A DNA stretch of 64,000 nt from Massilia sp. 9096. Its GTDB lineage: Bacteria; Pseudomonadota; Gammaproteobacteria; Burkholderiales; Burkholderiaceae_D. Below are positions 9,507 to 17,682 of the stretch, piece after piece. The stretch lies in NCBI RefSeq assembly GCF_000745265.1, contig NZ_JQNN01000001.1, positions 1,922,001 through 1,986,000 on the forward strand, read 5' to 3'. Below the pieces are notes generated by a model that was not told the DNA's origin, did no database searches, and worked only from the letters and a program-made list of their open reading frames with translations. The translations under genes were made by a program, and so were the position numbers. Every line of letters starts with the position of its first letter. The first letter of the stretch is position 1.

Positions 9507-9875
9507 TCAGGCAATCTTGCAGGGCACCTTGATCAGCTCATCTTCGGCAAACAGGGCGCACATGCGGTGAAAGCCGTCGGCGATGATCAAGCCTGAGCCA
9601 TCGTTCTGGCGCACGAGCAAGATAGGGCCAAGCGCTTCGCCGTCGCGGATTTGCTGCTGCTGACGGTCCCAATCGAAGGCAGAGACTTCGGACATTGGCG
9701 TACGGGAGGCGCGCAAGATATCTTTGGCCTGGTATTCCGACATCGGCGCAGCGCGTAATTTACGCAATAGTTTGCGACACTTGTGGGGTTTGAACAGTAA
9801 GCTCAAATATCTTTCCGCCGAAACATAGTCGCTGTCGACGGGGCTGCTCAGCCAGTTGATTTTCGTTTCTTTCAT
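9507..9875 (-). CDS. Stand-alone ParB/sulfiredoxin-fold N-terminal domain protein
   Basis: This 122-residue protein starts at the ATG read as MKETKINWLSSP; a TTG eight codons upstream is less likely. Its C-terminal half matches the ParB/Srx fold: QIRDGEALGPILLVRQ, then GLIIADGFHRMCALFAEDE, ending VPCKIA. The DGFHR segment occupies the place of the ParB GxxRxxA nucleotide-binding box (GxHR type). The DNA-binding helix-turn-helix and dimerisation parts of true ParB proteins are absent, and no parA or parS lies nearby, so a role in chromosome partitioning is unlikely. Proteins of this type are common single genes in Burkholderiales; function unknown. Codon use looks less GC-biased than the housekeeping genes of the window. 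Confidence 0.7.
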   Translation of the reverse strand: MKETKINWLSSPVDSDYVSAERYLSLLFKPHKCRKLLRKLRAAPMSEYQAKDILRASRTPMSEVSAFDWDRQQQQIRDGEALGPILLVRQNDGSGLIIADGFHRMCALFAEDELIKVPCKIA

Positions 9876-10165
9876 GGTCCAGGCTCGGGAATCAGGCAAT
9901 TTCGCAAAGGGGGTAGCGACATAATCAATTTACCCGAATGGCGCCCATGTGAGCGTTCTATGCCTGACGTGCGCCCATCTTCATCAGTCACCTACCAAGC
10001 ATTGCCGGATGGTACACTGTATGGCGAGCTCAGCCCTGAGGCCCTGATCGACCGGATGTGCACATGGGTGAAGGTCGACCGCGTCTCTGGACCAGGCTCC
10101 TGCGATCCCTGCAAGCGTCGACCCACCCTCTACAGACCGCCTGTCCCAACCAAGCTTGAAAACCG
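9876..10165. other. Upstream region of the ABC/LolA-like operon
   Basis: This 290-bp region separates the divergent ParB-fold gene and the ABC transporter operon, so promoters for both should lie here. No convincing -35/-10 pair was found. A 69-codon frame (9960-10169, plus) overlaps the ABC start by 4 bp but has no recognisable features and was not called. Confidence 0.35.
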
Positions 10166-10885
10166 ATGAATTCAATGGAAACCAAGCCAGCAGTCGTCAT
10201 TGAAAATCTCAACAAGACGTATCAGCTCGATAACTTCAAGGTAACTGGTCTGGTTGACGTGTCGATCCAGATTGCGGCGAACGCTTTTACAGTGCTCAGC
10301 GGCCCGTCGGGAAGCGGCAAGACCACGCTGCTCAACATGATCGGCTGTATCGATCGGCCGGACAGCGGCAGGCTCATGATTGCCGGACAGGACGTGAGCA
10401 AATTGTCCGACAATGCCCTGTCGGACTTCCGCGCAAGGCATATCGGGTTCATTTTCCAGACCTTCAATCTGTTGCCCGTGTTGTCCGCCTACGAGAACGT
10501 CGAATACCCGCTCATCATGGCGGGGATGCCGGCCGAACACCGGCGCGCGCGTGTCGACAAGTTGCTCGGTGCAGTCGGCTTGCTGGAGAAAGCGAGCCAC
10601 CGGCCCAGCCAGCTGTCCGGTGGACAAAGGCAGCGGGTTGCGATAGCGCGAGCCCTGGCCCTGTCGCCCGCTCTCGTCCTGGCCGACGAGCCTACCGCCA
10701 ATCTGGACAGCCAAACCGGCAACATGATCATCCACCTGATGCGCCGCATCCAGCGCAAGTACAAGGTGTCGTTCATCTTTTCGTCGCACGACCCGAAGGT
10801 CATCGATGCCGCCGACGGGGTGTTCAATATCTGCGACGGCCGCATTACCGGCTTCGAACGCGTGAAGAGACCGATCTCGGAATGA
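10166..10885 (+). CDS. ABC transporter ATP-binding protein (LolD/MacB type)
   Basis: This 239-residue ATPase has Walker [10 protein letters not shown] (about residues 46-54), Q-loop [10 protein letters not shown], signature LSGGQRQR, Walker [14 protein letters not shown] and the H-loop FSSHDPKV. Length and motifs are those of the LolD/MacB/FtsE group, which powers mechanotransmission-type FtsX-like permeases rather than classical substrate-channel importers. It is the first gene of a tightly packed operon with the permease (ATGA overlap at 10882-10885), a LolA-like carrier and an outer-membrane barrel. No strong ribosome binding site precedes ATG 10166; the internal ATG at 10175 is an alternative. 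Role inferred from context: energising extraction or transfer of an envelope substrate. Confidence 0.9.
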   Translation: MNSMETKPAVVIENLNKTYQLDNFKVTGLVDVSIQIAANAFTVLSGPSGSGKTTLLNMIGCIDRPDSGRLMIAGQDVSKLSDNALSDFRARHIGFIFQTFNLLPVLSAYENVEYPLIMAGMPAEHRRARVDKLLGAVGLLEKASHRPSQLSGGQRQRVAIARALALSPALVLADEPTANLDSQTGNMIIHLMRRIQRKYKVSFIFSSHDPKVIDAADGVFNICDGRITGFERVKRPISE

Positions 10886-12342
10886 AACAGCTCCTGCCCC
10901 TCGCACTGCGCAACCTGATGCGCAACCACCAGCGCACGCTGACCACCTTGACCCTTGCATTGCGCAACCTGATGCGCAACCGCCAACGCTCGATGACGAC
11001 CTTGCTGGCCATGGTGGTAGGCGTCGGCGCGATCCTGATCTTCGGCGGCTACAGTCGCGACATCACCAACGAGATGCAGACCGATTTCGTGCAGCGCAGC
11101 GGCCATCTGCAGATCCAGCGCAGCGGTTATTTCCTCTACGGCAGCGGGAATTCGGCTGCGTATGGCATCCCGGGTTACGAGAAACTGATCGCCGCATTGA
11201 AAAGCGATCCAGTCCTGAAGCAGATGGTGGTCGTCATCACGCCGACGCTGCAGCTCGGCGGCATTGCCGGGAATTTCAATGCCGGCGTGTCGCGCACGGT
11301 GCTGGTGCAGGGGATGGTTGCCCAGGACGAGGCGCAGCTGCGCAAATGGAACGATTATGGGCTGCCGCTGATCGCGCGCCCGCTGCCACTGAACGGCTCT
11401 GGCCCGGACTCGATCGTGATCGGCGAAGGTGTTGCGCGGGTACTACAGTTGTGTAAGGAACTGAAGGTGTCGAAGTGTGACGCGCAGCATCAAGCAGCCG
11501 ACACGGCCGCCAATGGCGCGCCGCCCGCCGACGCGCCGCCCGATCTCGCGGCGTTGTCGGCGCTGGAAGCTCCGCCGGCGCGCATCAATAAAGGGACACA
11601 GATCGAGGTGCTGGCGACCAATGTGCATGGCGCGCCGAACGTCGGCAGTTTTACCGTCATCAAAGCCGAGCAACTGGGCGTCAAGGAGCTGGACGACGTG
11701 CATGTGGCGATGCATTTGCCGAGTGCCCAACGGCTCGTGTATGGGCGCGACGCGCCGCAGGTCACGGCCGTGCTCATTCAACTGCGGCATACGGACCAGA
11801 TCCCGGCGGCGCGCGCGCGGATCCAGGAATTGCTGTCGAAGGATTTCAAAGGCGCCGACCTCGACATCCTGGATTTCGACACCCTCAATCCCTACTACGG
11901 CCAGACCAACCGCATGTTTTCCGCCCTCTTCGGCTTCGTGTTCGTCCTGATCGGTGCGATTGTCGTGTTCGTGGTCAGCAATACCATGAGCATGACGATT
12001 TACGAGCGTACGGTCGAAATCGGCACCTTGCGCGCGATAGGACAACGCCGCAGCGGTATCGAATCGCTCTTCATTACCGAAGGTGCATTACTGGGCATTA
12101 TCGGGTCGGCGCTGGGGGTGTTGATCGCGCTGCTGATTTCCGGCGCTATCAATTTCAGCGGCCTGACCTGGATACCGCCGTCGCGCATCGATCCGGTTCC
12201 GCTGACGGTCCGGGTGTGGGGCGAGTGGCCGATGATTGCGCTTGCATTCTTCGGACTGACGGTGGTCGCCGCGTTGTCGGCCTGGGTGCCTGCAAGAAGC
12301 GCCGCGAAACAAGATATTGTCGACGCGTTGAGACACGTGTAG
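10882..12342 (+). CDS. FtsX/MacB-type ABC permease with duplicated N-terminus
   Basis: This 486-residue inner-membrane permease has a first membrane helix at about 40-60, a large periplasmic domain (about 65-350), and three further helices around [37 protein letters not shown] and [16 protein letters not shown]. The motif [16 protein letters not shown] after helix 2 is the FtsX/LolC/LolE coupling region. The cytoplasmic N-terminus is unusual: an 18-residue unit ([14 protein letters not shown]) occurs twice in tandem. It starts in a 4-bp overlap with the ATPase stop. The 3' end, including the stop codon, is also tandemly duplicated into the next leader. Together with the ATPase and LolA-like protein it resembles a LolCDE-like system; the substrate is unknown. 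Confidence 0.88.
   Translation: MKQLLPLALRNLMRNHQRTLTTLTLALRNLMRNRQRSMTTLLAMVVGVGAILIFGGYSRDITNEMQTDFVQRSGHLQIQRSGYFLYGSGNSAAYGIPGYEKLIAALKSDPVLKQMVVVITPTLQLGGIAGNFNAGVSRTVLVQGMVAQDEAQLRKWNDYGLPLIARPLPLNGSGPDSIVIGEGVARVLQLCKELKVSKCDAQHQAADTAANGAPPADAPPDLAALSALEAPPARINKGTQIEVLATNVHGAPNVGSFTVIKAEQLGVKELDDVHVAMHLPSAQRLVYGRDAPQVTAVLIQLRHTDQIPAARARIQELLSKDFKGADLDILDFDTLNPYYGQTNRMFSALFGFVFVLIGAIVVFVVSNTMSMTIYERTVEIGTLRAIGQRRSGIESLFITEGALLGIIGSALGVLIALLISGAINFSGLTWIPPSRIDPVPLTVRVWGEWPMIALAFFGLTVVAALSAWVPARSAAKQDIVDALRHV
10897..11004 (+). repeat. 54-bp tandem duplication inside permease N-terminus
   Basis: Two in-frame units, 10897-10950 and 10951-11004, encode the same 18-residue segment. By direct comparison 46 of 54 bases agree (about 85%). 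Most differences are at third positions or conservative, so the copy is old enough to have diverged while the frame was kept. Confidence 0.9.
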
Positions 12343-12427
12343 TCCCAAGTCGTATGTAAATTTCCGTAAGGTATTGTCGGTGCATTGAGACACGTGTAGT
12401 CTTCGGAAGTATGTAAATTTCCGTAAG
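12315..12427 (+). repeat. Tandem duplication (57-bp period) of permease 3' end and LolA-like leader
   Basis: Units 12315-12370 and 12372-12427 match at 47 of 56 positions with a period of 57 bp. Each holds the palindrome ACACGTGT, the TAG stop (12340-12342; copy at 12397-12399), and the segment ATGTAAATTTCCGTAAG. The second unit places TAAGG at 12424-12428 before the next gene and probably supplies its ribosome binding site. The first unit ends inside what was presumably the original spacer. Confidence 0.9.
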
Positions 12428-12438
12428 GCATGGTTTCA

Positions 12439-13212
12439 ATGTTCCGACAATTTATCATGACGGCATGCGCTCTGGCGCTGGCGGCAACGGCGCATGCCGC
12501 CGCCGATCCCAAGGCGCTGCTCGCTGCGAGCGACGCCATCCGCAATCCGACCAAATCGTTCGTTCTGACGACAACGCTGATCGAATACCGTGCCGGCAAG
12601 CAGACCGACAGCAACACCCTGGCCATCTATTCGAAGCCGGATCCCAACGGCGGCCAGTACCGCACGCTGGTGCGTTTCCTGGCGCCCGCGCGCGAGACCG
12701 GAAAACTGATGCTCAAGAACGGCAACGATCTGTGGTTTTATGATCCATCGAACCAGGCCAGCATTCGCATCTCGCCGGAACAGCGCCTGCTGGGGCAAGC
12801 CTCGAACGGCGACGTGGCGACGATCAACCTGGCGCGCGACTACAGTGCGAAGCTCACGGCTGAGGAAGACGTGACCGACGGCGACCGCCAGACCCGCCAC
12901 ACGAACCGGCTGGCGCTGGTCGCCACGGTGCCGGAGGGTGTCAATTATCACCACATCGACCTGTGGCTCGACGCCAAGGATGCACGACCCGTCAAGGCCA
13001 AGTTTTATTCGGACAGCGACCGCCTGCTGAAGACGGCCTACTACCGCCGTTACCGGAACGAGCTGGGCGTGGAACGTCCGACCGAAACCGTGATCATCGA
13101 CGGCCTCGATCCGCAGTGGGTGACGGTGATGCGCTTCGACGCGTATGCCTGGCGCGACATTCCCGAAACCTGGCTGCAACGCGATTACCTGTCGCGTTTT
13201 CATCCAGAATGA
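12439..13212 (+). CDS. LolA-like outer membrane lipoprotein-sorting protein
   Basis: This 257-residue exported protein has a signal peptide MFRQFIMTACALALAATAHA. The mature protein matches the LolA-like family annotated 'outer membrane lipoprotein-sorting protein' (KPDPNGGQYRTLVRFLAPAR, LMLKNGNDLWFYDPS, LVATVPEGVNYHHIDLWLD). These are half-barrel periplasmic proteins that carry hydrophobic acyl chains. ATG 12439 is preferred over ATG 12430, because TAAGG at 12424-12428 is 10 nt from the former but only 1 nt from the latter. The gene follows an FtsX-type permease and overlaps the next gene, an outer-membrane barrel, by 4 bp. Inferred role: periplasmic shuttle between the ABC complex and the barrel. 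It is not the housekeeping lolA. Confidence 0.82.
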   Translation: MFRQFIMTACALALAATAHAAADPKALLAASDAIRNPTKSFVLTTTLIEYRAGKQTDSNTLAIYSKPDPNGGQYRTLVRFLAPARETGKLMLKNGNDLWFYDPSNQASIRISPEQRLLGQASNGDVATINLARDYSAKLTAEEDVTDGDRQTRHTNRLALVATVPEGVNYHHIDLWLDAKDARPVKAKFYSDSDRLLKTAYYRRYRNELGVERPTETVIIDGLDPQWVTVMRFDAYAWRDIPETWLQRDYLSRFHPE

Positions 13213-14480
13213 GCGCGCGCCGGTTCCCGCGGCTGTCCATCGCCGCCGCTCTGATCTCCGGCATGATGTCCGGCTACGCCACCGCCCAGGACGACCTTGC
13301 GCTCTCTCTGGCGGATGCGACGCCCACCGCGCCGGTGGCAACCGCGCGTCCATGGAAGCTGAACGTCGAAGGCGGCAGCGAAACCTTGGAACGCTGGGAC
13401 GGGACATCCGCCACGCGCTACCGCTATGCGCTGGATGGCGTGCTCAATTACGGTCTGATGCCGGACGTGCGCGCCGTCGTGGCTGCCCGTATCGAACGGA
13501 ACGCCGAAACGCCATCGTCCGTTTACCGCACCACCTCGTACCTGAAGGAAGCCTACCTGAGCTGGCAGCCGAGCGCATCCCAGGTGTTCGATGCCGGCCG
13601 CATCAACCAGCGCTTCGGCGTCGCGACCGGATACAACCCGACCGACTTCTTCAAGTCGGGCTCGGTCGTCACCTCGAGCCCCGATCCAGTGAGCCGCCGC
13701 ACCAACCGGCTGGGCAGCGTCATGGTGCAGGGACAACAGCTGTGGGATTCCGGCTCGGTGTCCCTGTTGCTGTCGCCCCGGCTGGCCACCCGCCGGGAGC
13801 CGGGCGATCCGGAAGCGGACGATGCGCTGAGCAAGACCAACAGCATCAACCGGTGGCTGCTGACGGGCAGCCAGCAGATCGGCGCGACGCTGCGCCCTCA
13901 GTGGCTGATCTACCGCGAAGAAGGCCACTCGCCGCAGTTCGGTTTCAACCTGAGCACCCTGCTGGGCAAGTCCGCCGTCGTGTATGGCGAATGGGCTGGC
14001 GGACGCGCGCCGTCCCTGTACTCGCTGGCCAATCACGAGGAACAGGATGTACGTTTCCGCTCGCGCAGCGCGGTCGGTGTCACCTATACCTGGCCGCTCG
14101 ACATCACGACGACGTTCGAATGGCAGACGAACGGCGCCGGCGTGGCGAAAGGCGAAGACCAGGCCATGGCCGTGAGAAATCCGCTTGCCTGGGGAGATAC
14201 CCTCAGGTGGTCCTACAACCTGCAGGATTCCGTCACGCGCCAGGCGTTCTTCACCTATCTCAGCGCGCACAATGTCGTGGTCCAAGGACTCGATCTGTCC
14301 GGATTCGTGCAAGCCGACATGGGCAACCAGGGCAGGCAAGGCTGGCTGGAACTCAGGAAGCGCTACGACAGCTTCAGCCTTTCCCTGCAGTGGCAACGGC
14401 AGCGTGGCGAAGCGTGGACACGCTTTGGCGCTTTGCCGGAGCGTAACAACGTGAAGCTGCTGGCCGATCTTTACTATTAA
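13209..14480 (+). CDS. Outer membrane beta-barrel protein linked to LolA-like/ABC operon
   Basis: This 423-residue protein starts at ATG 13209 inside the upstream stop (ATGA). A signal peptide-like N-terminus (RRFPRLSIAAALISGMMSGYATA) is followed by alternating hydrophobic/polar strands with many Tyr/Trp residues and a C-terminal LLADLYY. A terminal aromatic residue is the usual BAM recognition signal of outer-membrane barrels. Segments such as YLKEAYLSWQPSASQVFDAG and RINQRFGVATGYNPTDFF resemble porin-like barrels of the alginate-export/DUF1302 kind, though the exact family is not certain. As last gene of the operon it probably gives the system an outer-membrane component. Confidence 0.75.
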   Translation: MSARRFPRLSIAAALISGMMSGYATAQDDLALSLADATPTAPVATARPWKLNVEGGSETLERWDGTSATRYRYALDGVLNYGLMPDVRAVVAARIERNAETPSSVYRTTSYLKEAYLSWQPSASQVFDAGRINQRFGVATGYNPTDFFKSGSVVTSSPDPVSRRTNRLGSVMVQGQQLWDSGSVSLLLSPRLATRREPGDPEADDALSKTNSINRWLLTGSQQIGATLRPQWLIYREEGHSPQFGFNLSTLLGKSAVVYGEWAGGRAPSLYSLANHEEQDVRFRSRSAVGVTYTWPLDITTTFEWQTNGAGVAKGEDQAMAVRNPLAWGDTLRWSYNLQDSVTRQAFFTYLSAHNVVVQGLDLSGFVQADMGNQGRQGWLELRKRYDSFSLSLQWQRQRGEAWTRFGALPERNNVKLLADLYY

Positions 14481-14995
14481 GCGGACGAATCGGGCGGCAC
14501 ATTCCCGCCCGATCGACCCATGCGATACTGCGGCGCCGCATTGTCCACGACGATGCGGCACAGCCAGTGCGGCGCGTGGTGCTTTCCTCCTTCAGTGAGG
14601 CGATTACGCCTCTGCAGCCTATTCCATTAACCGGCCGCATCCGCTTCGGATTCGACGCCATCCGTAGCGGCGAAATGCAGAAAGCCGGTACTCGTACGTC
14701 AGCAGCCGACCAGACCGGCCAACGGACAGGTTTCAACATCGACGTCGTGCCATGAATGCCTACCCGGAGAATCTGAGACAGGGACAGGGGTGATCTGTCC
14801 ATACGGCTTTGCAGGCCGTTTTAGTCACTGTAGCACCACATCAGCTTGCCTGACCGCCGCGAATCGGTGGACCATGAGTCTGGTGTACGTAGTTTGAGCG
14901 ATGCCGCACAGACGCGAAGCGCTATGGCGTTCACCGTTGCCTGGACGAGTCCGCGATACCCTTTCGTGCGATCGGGTCGTCATCAGGAAAAGAAG
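14481..14995. other. Intergenic region after the barrel gene
   Basis: This 515-bp region holds two hairpins but no recognisable gene. TCGGGCGG (14490-14497) pairs with CCGCCCGA (14505-14512) just after the barrel stop; there is no U-tract, so it is only a possible terminator. A weak stem at 14803-14819 followed by TTTT is the other candidate. The latter half should hold the promoter of the SMP-30 gene; none was identified. Confidence 0.4.
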
Positions 14996-15976
14996 ATGCC
15001 CAATCATTTCAACGACCTGCTTCCAACTCGGCGACTGCGTGCAGCCGCCCCGCCCCAGCCCATGGAAGGGTTCGGCAGCGTCCAGATCGACGACGCGCGG
15101 CTGGCCGAAGTGGTGTCGCCGACTGCTCGGCTCACAGCCCTTTACCAGGGAACGGTGCATGCGGAGGGGCCGGCCTGGCAAGGATCGCGTGGCCGCCTTG
15201 TTTGGTCGGACGTGCCCAACCGCCGCTTGCTGGGCTGGTATCCGGACGGGCATGTCGAAGTGTTGATCGATGGCACCTGGTTCATGAATGGCAACGCCGT
15301 GCAGGCTGACGGTACCCTCGTTCACTGCGAACACGGTCGGCGCTGTATCAGCCGCGGCGGCGACTATGACAATCCGCCCGAGCCGATGGTCACCCATTAC
15401 CACGGCAAACGGCTCAACTCGCCGAACGACCTGGCGGTAGCGCCCGACGGCGCGATCTGGTTTACCGACCCCATGTTCGGCATCCTCATGCCGAACCAGG
15501 GGGCGCTGGCCGAACCGGAACTCGACCATTGCAGCGTCTACCGCTTCGCTCCGCAGAGCGGCGACCTGCGACGCATGGCTGACTTCGAGCAACCGAACGG
15601 CATCGCGTTTTCCGACGATGGCGCAACCCTCTATGTTTCCGACACGTCGCTTTCGCTGGGCGATGTGCCGGGTCAGCGCGCCGGCGCCAAGCACGAGATT
15701 GTCGCCTTCGATGTCGCGCAGGACGGCGCGCTCTCCAACCGACGCTTCTTCTGTCACACCGACCACGGCGCGCCCGACGGTTTTGCGGTCGACAGGCGGG
15801 GCTGGGTCTGGACCAGCGCCAGTGACGGCATCCACATCTGGTCGTCCGATCGCGTCAAACTGGGCTATATTCCGACCCCGACGGCAGTGGCGAACTGCAC
15901 GTTCGGTGGAGAGGACGGACGCCGCTTGTTCATTACCGCGAAAGAGTTTCTGTTTGCAATCGATCTGCTCGGCTGA
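14996..15976 (+). CDS. SMP-30/gluconolactonase family protein
   Basis: This 326-residue protein is predicted to be a six-bladed beta-propeller lactonase. Family motifs in order: AEGPAWQGSRGRLVWSDVPN (with the metal-ligand Glu), RLNSPNDLAVAPDGAIWFTDP (Asn and Asp ligands) and PNGIAFSDDGATLYVSDT. Family members hydrolyse aldonolactones (glucono-, glucarolactone) with a divalent metal. ATG 14996 follows AGGAAAAGAAG closely and is preferred over an upstream ATG at 14846. No signal peptide is visible. It faces the VOC-cupin-DoxX-GMC-GH1 cluster, and its last 44 bp overlap the 3' end of the VOC gene. Inferred role: opening a lactone made by the GMC dehydrogenase. Confidence 0.88.
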   Translation: MPNHFNDLLPTRRLRAAAPPQPMEGFGSVQIDDARLAEVVSPTARLTALYQGTVHAEGPAWQGSRGRLVWSDVPNRRLLGWYPDGHVEVLIDGTWFMNGNAVQADGTLVHCEHGRRCISRGGDYDNPPEPMVTHYHGKRLNSPNDLAVAPDGAIWFTDPMFGILMPNQGALAEPELDHCSVYRFAPQSGDLRRMADFEQPNGIAFSDDGATLYVSDTSLSLGDVPGQRAGAKHEIVAFDVAQDGALSNRRFFCHTDHGAPDGFAVDRRGWVWTSASDGIHIWSSDRVKLGYIPTPTAVANCTFGGEDGRRLFITAKEFLFAIDLLG

Positions 15977-16778
15977 ACTGGTGAAAGTGGCCGTCCGGGT
16001 CGCGCATCAGCGCGTCATGCGCCGAGCGCCAGACGATGCGGGTGGCGGCAATGTCATTGACCGCCAATTGCCCGGTATCGCTGACGCGGTCGCGATATCC
16101 CAGCAGTTCGATATGCGGTGGCGCTGTCGCCGGCTGCATCGGCACGATGTCGACCACGACACCGTCGATGCCATCGAGCGCTACCTGGGCTGGGCCCTGG
16201 TTGAGCATCGGCTCGCCTTCGACCATGCCGTGATGCGCATAGAAACGACGGCTGGCGGCAAGGTCGCCCACCGCGATGGCGCTATGGTCGATTCCCAGGA
16301 TGCCGCTCCCTCGCCAGTCCGGATTGGCGCCAGGCGGAAATTGCGTGAACTCGAGCGGATGACCTTCAGGGTCGCGCAGCTTGACCGCGGTAACACCTCC
16401 AGAAGACTGCGGAAGCGCGACCGGCTGCTCGCGGCTGATCGGCATGGCGCCGGCGTCGCGGGCCCGATTCCACGCCATGTGCGCGTCGTCGGTGACGAGT
16501 GCGAAATGCTGGAAGATCCGGTCTGACGCGCTCCGCTCAGTCGGGTACGGACGTCCGGACAGGGCGTAGCAATCCAGGTCGACGCGGCTGGTGCCGAGCG
16601 ACATTTCAATGCGCATGCCGGTGCCGGCGATGCCCAGCAGCGCCATTTCGGCCGTTGAGATCGGCAAGGGTTCGCCGACGTCGAAACCGATCGCGCGGTA
16701 AAACGCAGCGAGGCGAATCAGGTCCGCGGTGACTAGCCGAAAACCGGCGATGGCGCCAAACTTCAGATCAGATGACAT
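15933..16778 (-). CDS. VOC family protein with two VOC modules
   Basis: This 281-residue protein has two vicinal-oxygen-chelate modules (about 8-130 and 145-265). Typical metal-ligand positions appear as FQHFALVTDD and GHPLEFTQF in the first module, and GIDHSAIAVGDL and GHFHQFSR in the second. VOC proteins include extradiol dioxygenases, glyoxalases and isomerases; the exact reaction cannot be told from sequence. The start MSSDLKFG overlaps the upstream cupin stop by 16 bp. Its 3' end overlaps the convergent SMP-30 gene by 44 bp. It is the last gene of a leftward cluster with a cupin, DoxX protein, GMC oxidoreductase and GH1 glycosidase, suggesting a role in oxidised sugar or glycoside metabolism. 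Confidence 0.82.
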   Translation of the reverse strand: MSSDLKFGAIAGFRLVTADLIRLAAFYRAIGFDVGEPLPISTAEMALLGIAGTGMRIEMSLGTSRVDLDCYALSGRPYPTERSASDRIFQHFALVTDDAHMAWNRARDAGAMPISREQPVALPQSSGGVTAVKLRDPEGHPLEFTQFPPGANPDWRGSGILGIDHSAIAVGDLAASRRFYAHHGMVEGEPMLNQGPAQVALDGIDGVVVDIVPMQPATAPPHIELLGYRDRVSDTGQLAVNDIAATRIVWRSAHDALMRDPDGHFHQFSRADRLQTETLSR

Positions 16779-17221
16779 GGCACACGCTCGGGAAGCACAT
16801 GACACTGCACCGTCATCAAGCAACATGGTTCGTCGCCGACAGTGCCGGAGCGGTGGCCTTTCTTGCCACCGGTGTCGACGCAACCCTGGTCCTCGCCGAA
16901 CGAAAACTCGCCAGGCCCCTGTTCGACACGCGTGCCGTCCATACTCTCGACCCACCAGCGACCGGACAGCACGACGATCCACTGCGGCGCCGGATTTTCG
17001 TGCCACTCGCCGATCCATCCGGCTGGCTGCACGGTAAAGACGACAGTGGCCTCGCCACGCGCCAACGCATTGATCCACTGAGGTGCAGAGTCACCGATGC
17101 CCTTCAGGCTGTAGTTGGTCAGCGCACAGCGCGTTTGGTGGCTTACGCCCCGTTCATCGACATACAGGTGCGAATAAGTGACCGAAGGCTTGGGCCCGGG
17201 ATTGGAAGTTTGATTGCTCAT
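16763..17221 (-). CDS. Cupin domain-containing protein
   Basis: This 152-residue single-domain cupin has an imperfect double-motif set: GEWHENPAPQWIVVLSGRWW (His, Glu and Gln region of motif 1) and a C-terminal DTGGKKGHRSGTVGD carrying the late His. Cupins bind a metal and act as isomerases, dioxygenases or sugar-binding domains. The ATG (17219-17221) overlaps the DoxX stop in ATGA form, and its own end overlaps the VOC start by 16 bp, so expression is coupled. Function is inferred only from the cluster (GMC oxidoreductase, lactonase, glycosidase). An internal ATG further upstream would enlarge the protein without similarity, so it was not used. Confidence 0.8.
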   Translation of the reverse strand: MSNQTSNPGPKPSVTYSHLYVDERGVSHQTRCALTNYSLKGIGDSAPQWINALARGEATVVFTVQPAGWIGEWHENPAPQWIVVLSGRWWVESMDGTRVEQGPGEFSFGEDQGCVDTGGKKGHRSGTVGDEPCCLMTVQCHVLPERVPCHLI

Positions 17222-17682
17222 GGATGTGACCGGTAAGGTTGGCTGGAAGCCAGCGGCGAATCGAGAAACGGCGCCAGTCCGCTGCCATCGGTGCCGACCA
17301 CGATCAGCAAGAAGGCACCGGCAAGCGACAGATTCTTCATGAAGTCCCAAAACAAGGTACGGCCATGGCCGTCGGGATCGGCCCAGAAATCGCCCTGCGC
17401 CCAGAAGCGCTTGTAGAGAATGGCGGTCAACATGCAAAAGCCGGCGATGACGAATGCACAGGCACGGTCGGCCACGCCGGTCAGGACGCCAAGCGAGCAG
17501 CCCAGTTCGACGACCAGTCCAGCGAGGATAGCGCCGACACCCACTATCCGAGGCTTGAAGACTTCCTGCGCCTGCCGCACCGCATGGTCAAAGCCGAAGG
17601 TCTTGTCGATGACACTGGACGGCATAAATAGCGCCACCAACATCAGGCGGGCGACGAGTACGACCCCAGCCGCCGCCGTCAC
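17218..17682 (-). CDS. DoxX family membrane protein
   Basis: This 154-residue integral membrane protein has four hydrophobic segments, including GVVLVARLMLVALFMPS, GVGAILAGLVVELGCSLGVL, CAFVIAGFCMLTAILY and LSLAGAFLLIVVG, with the DoxX-like loop KRFWAQGDFW. DoxX proteins are small membrane subunits, in some systems of quinone-linked oxidoreductases. The start is a GTG in a GTGA overlap with the GMC stop, supported by the operon packing. Next to a GMC dehydrogenase it may serve as a membrane anchor or electron conduit to quinone, but that is inference. Family assignment is good. Confidence 0.82.
   Translation of the reverse strand: MTAAAGVVLVARLMLVALFMPSSVIDKTFGFDHAVRQAQEVFKPRIVGVGAILAGLVVELGCSLGVLTGVADRACAFVIAGFCMLTAILYKRFWAQGDFWADPDGHGRTLFWDFMKNLSLAGAFLLIVVGTDGSGLAPFLDSPLASSQPYRSHP

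Noticed and set aside
9960..10169. 69-codon frame overlapping the ABC ATPase start
   Set aside because: The 4-bp overlap is suggestive, but there is no ribosome binding site, no motif and the end is of mixed low-complexity composition.
14490..14512. Hairpin after the barrel gene as a terminator
   Set aside because: Good 8-bp stem but no U-tract on either strand; noted in the intergenic entry rather than called a terminator.
14764..14800. Sequence resembling the GACAGGGACAGG flank seen near some small mobile elements
   Set aside because: Only a short suggestive string; no transposase, inverted repeat pair or target duplication was found around it.
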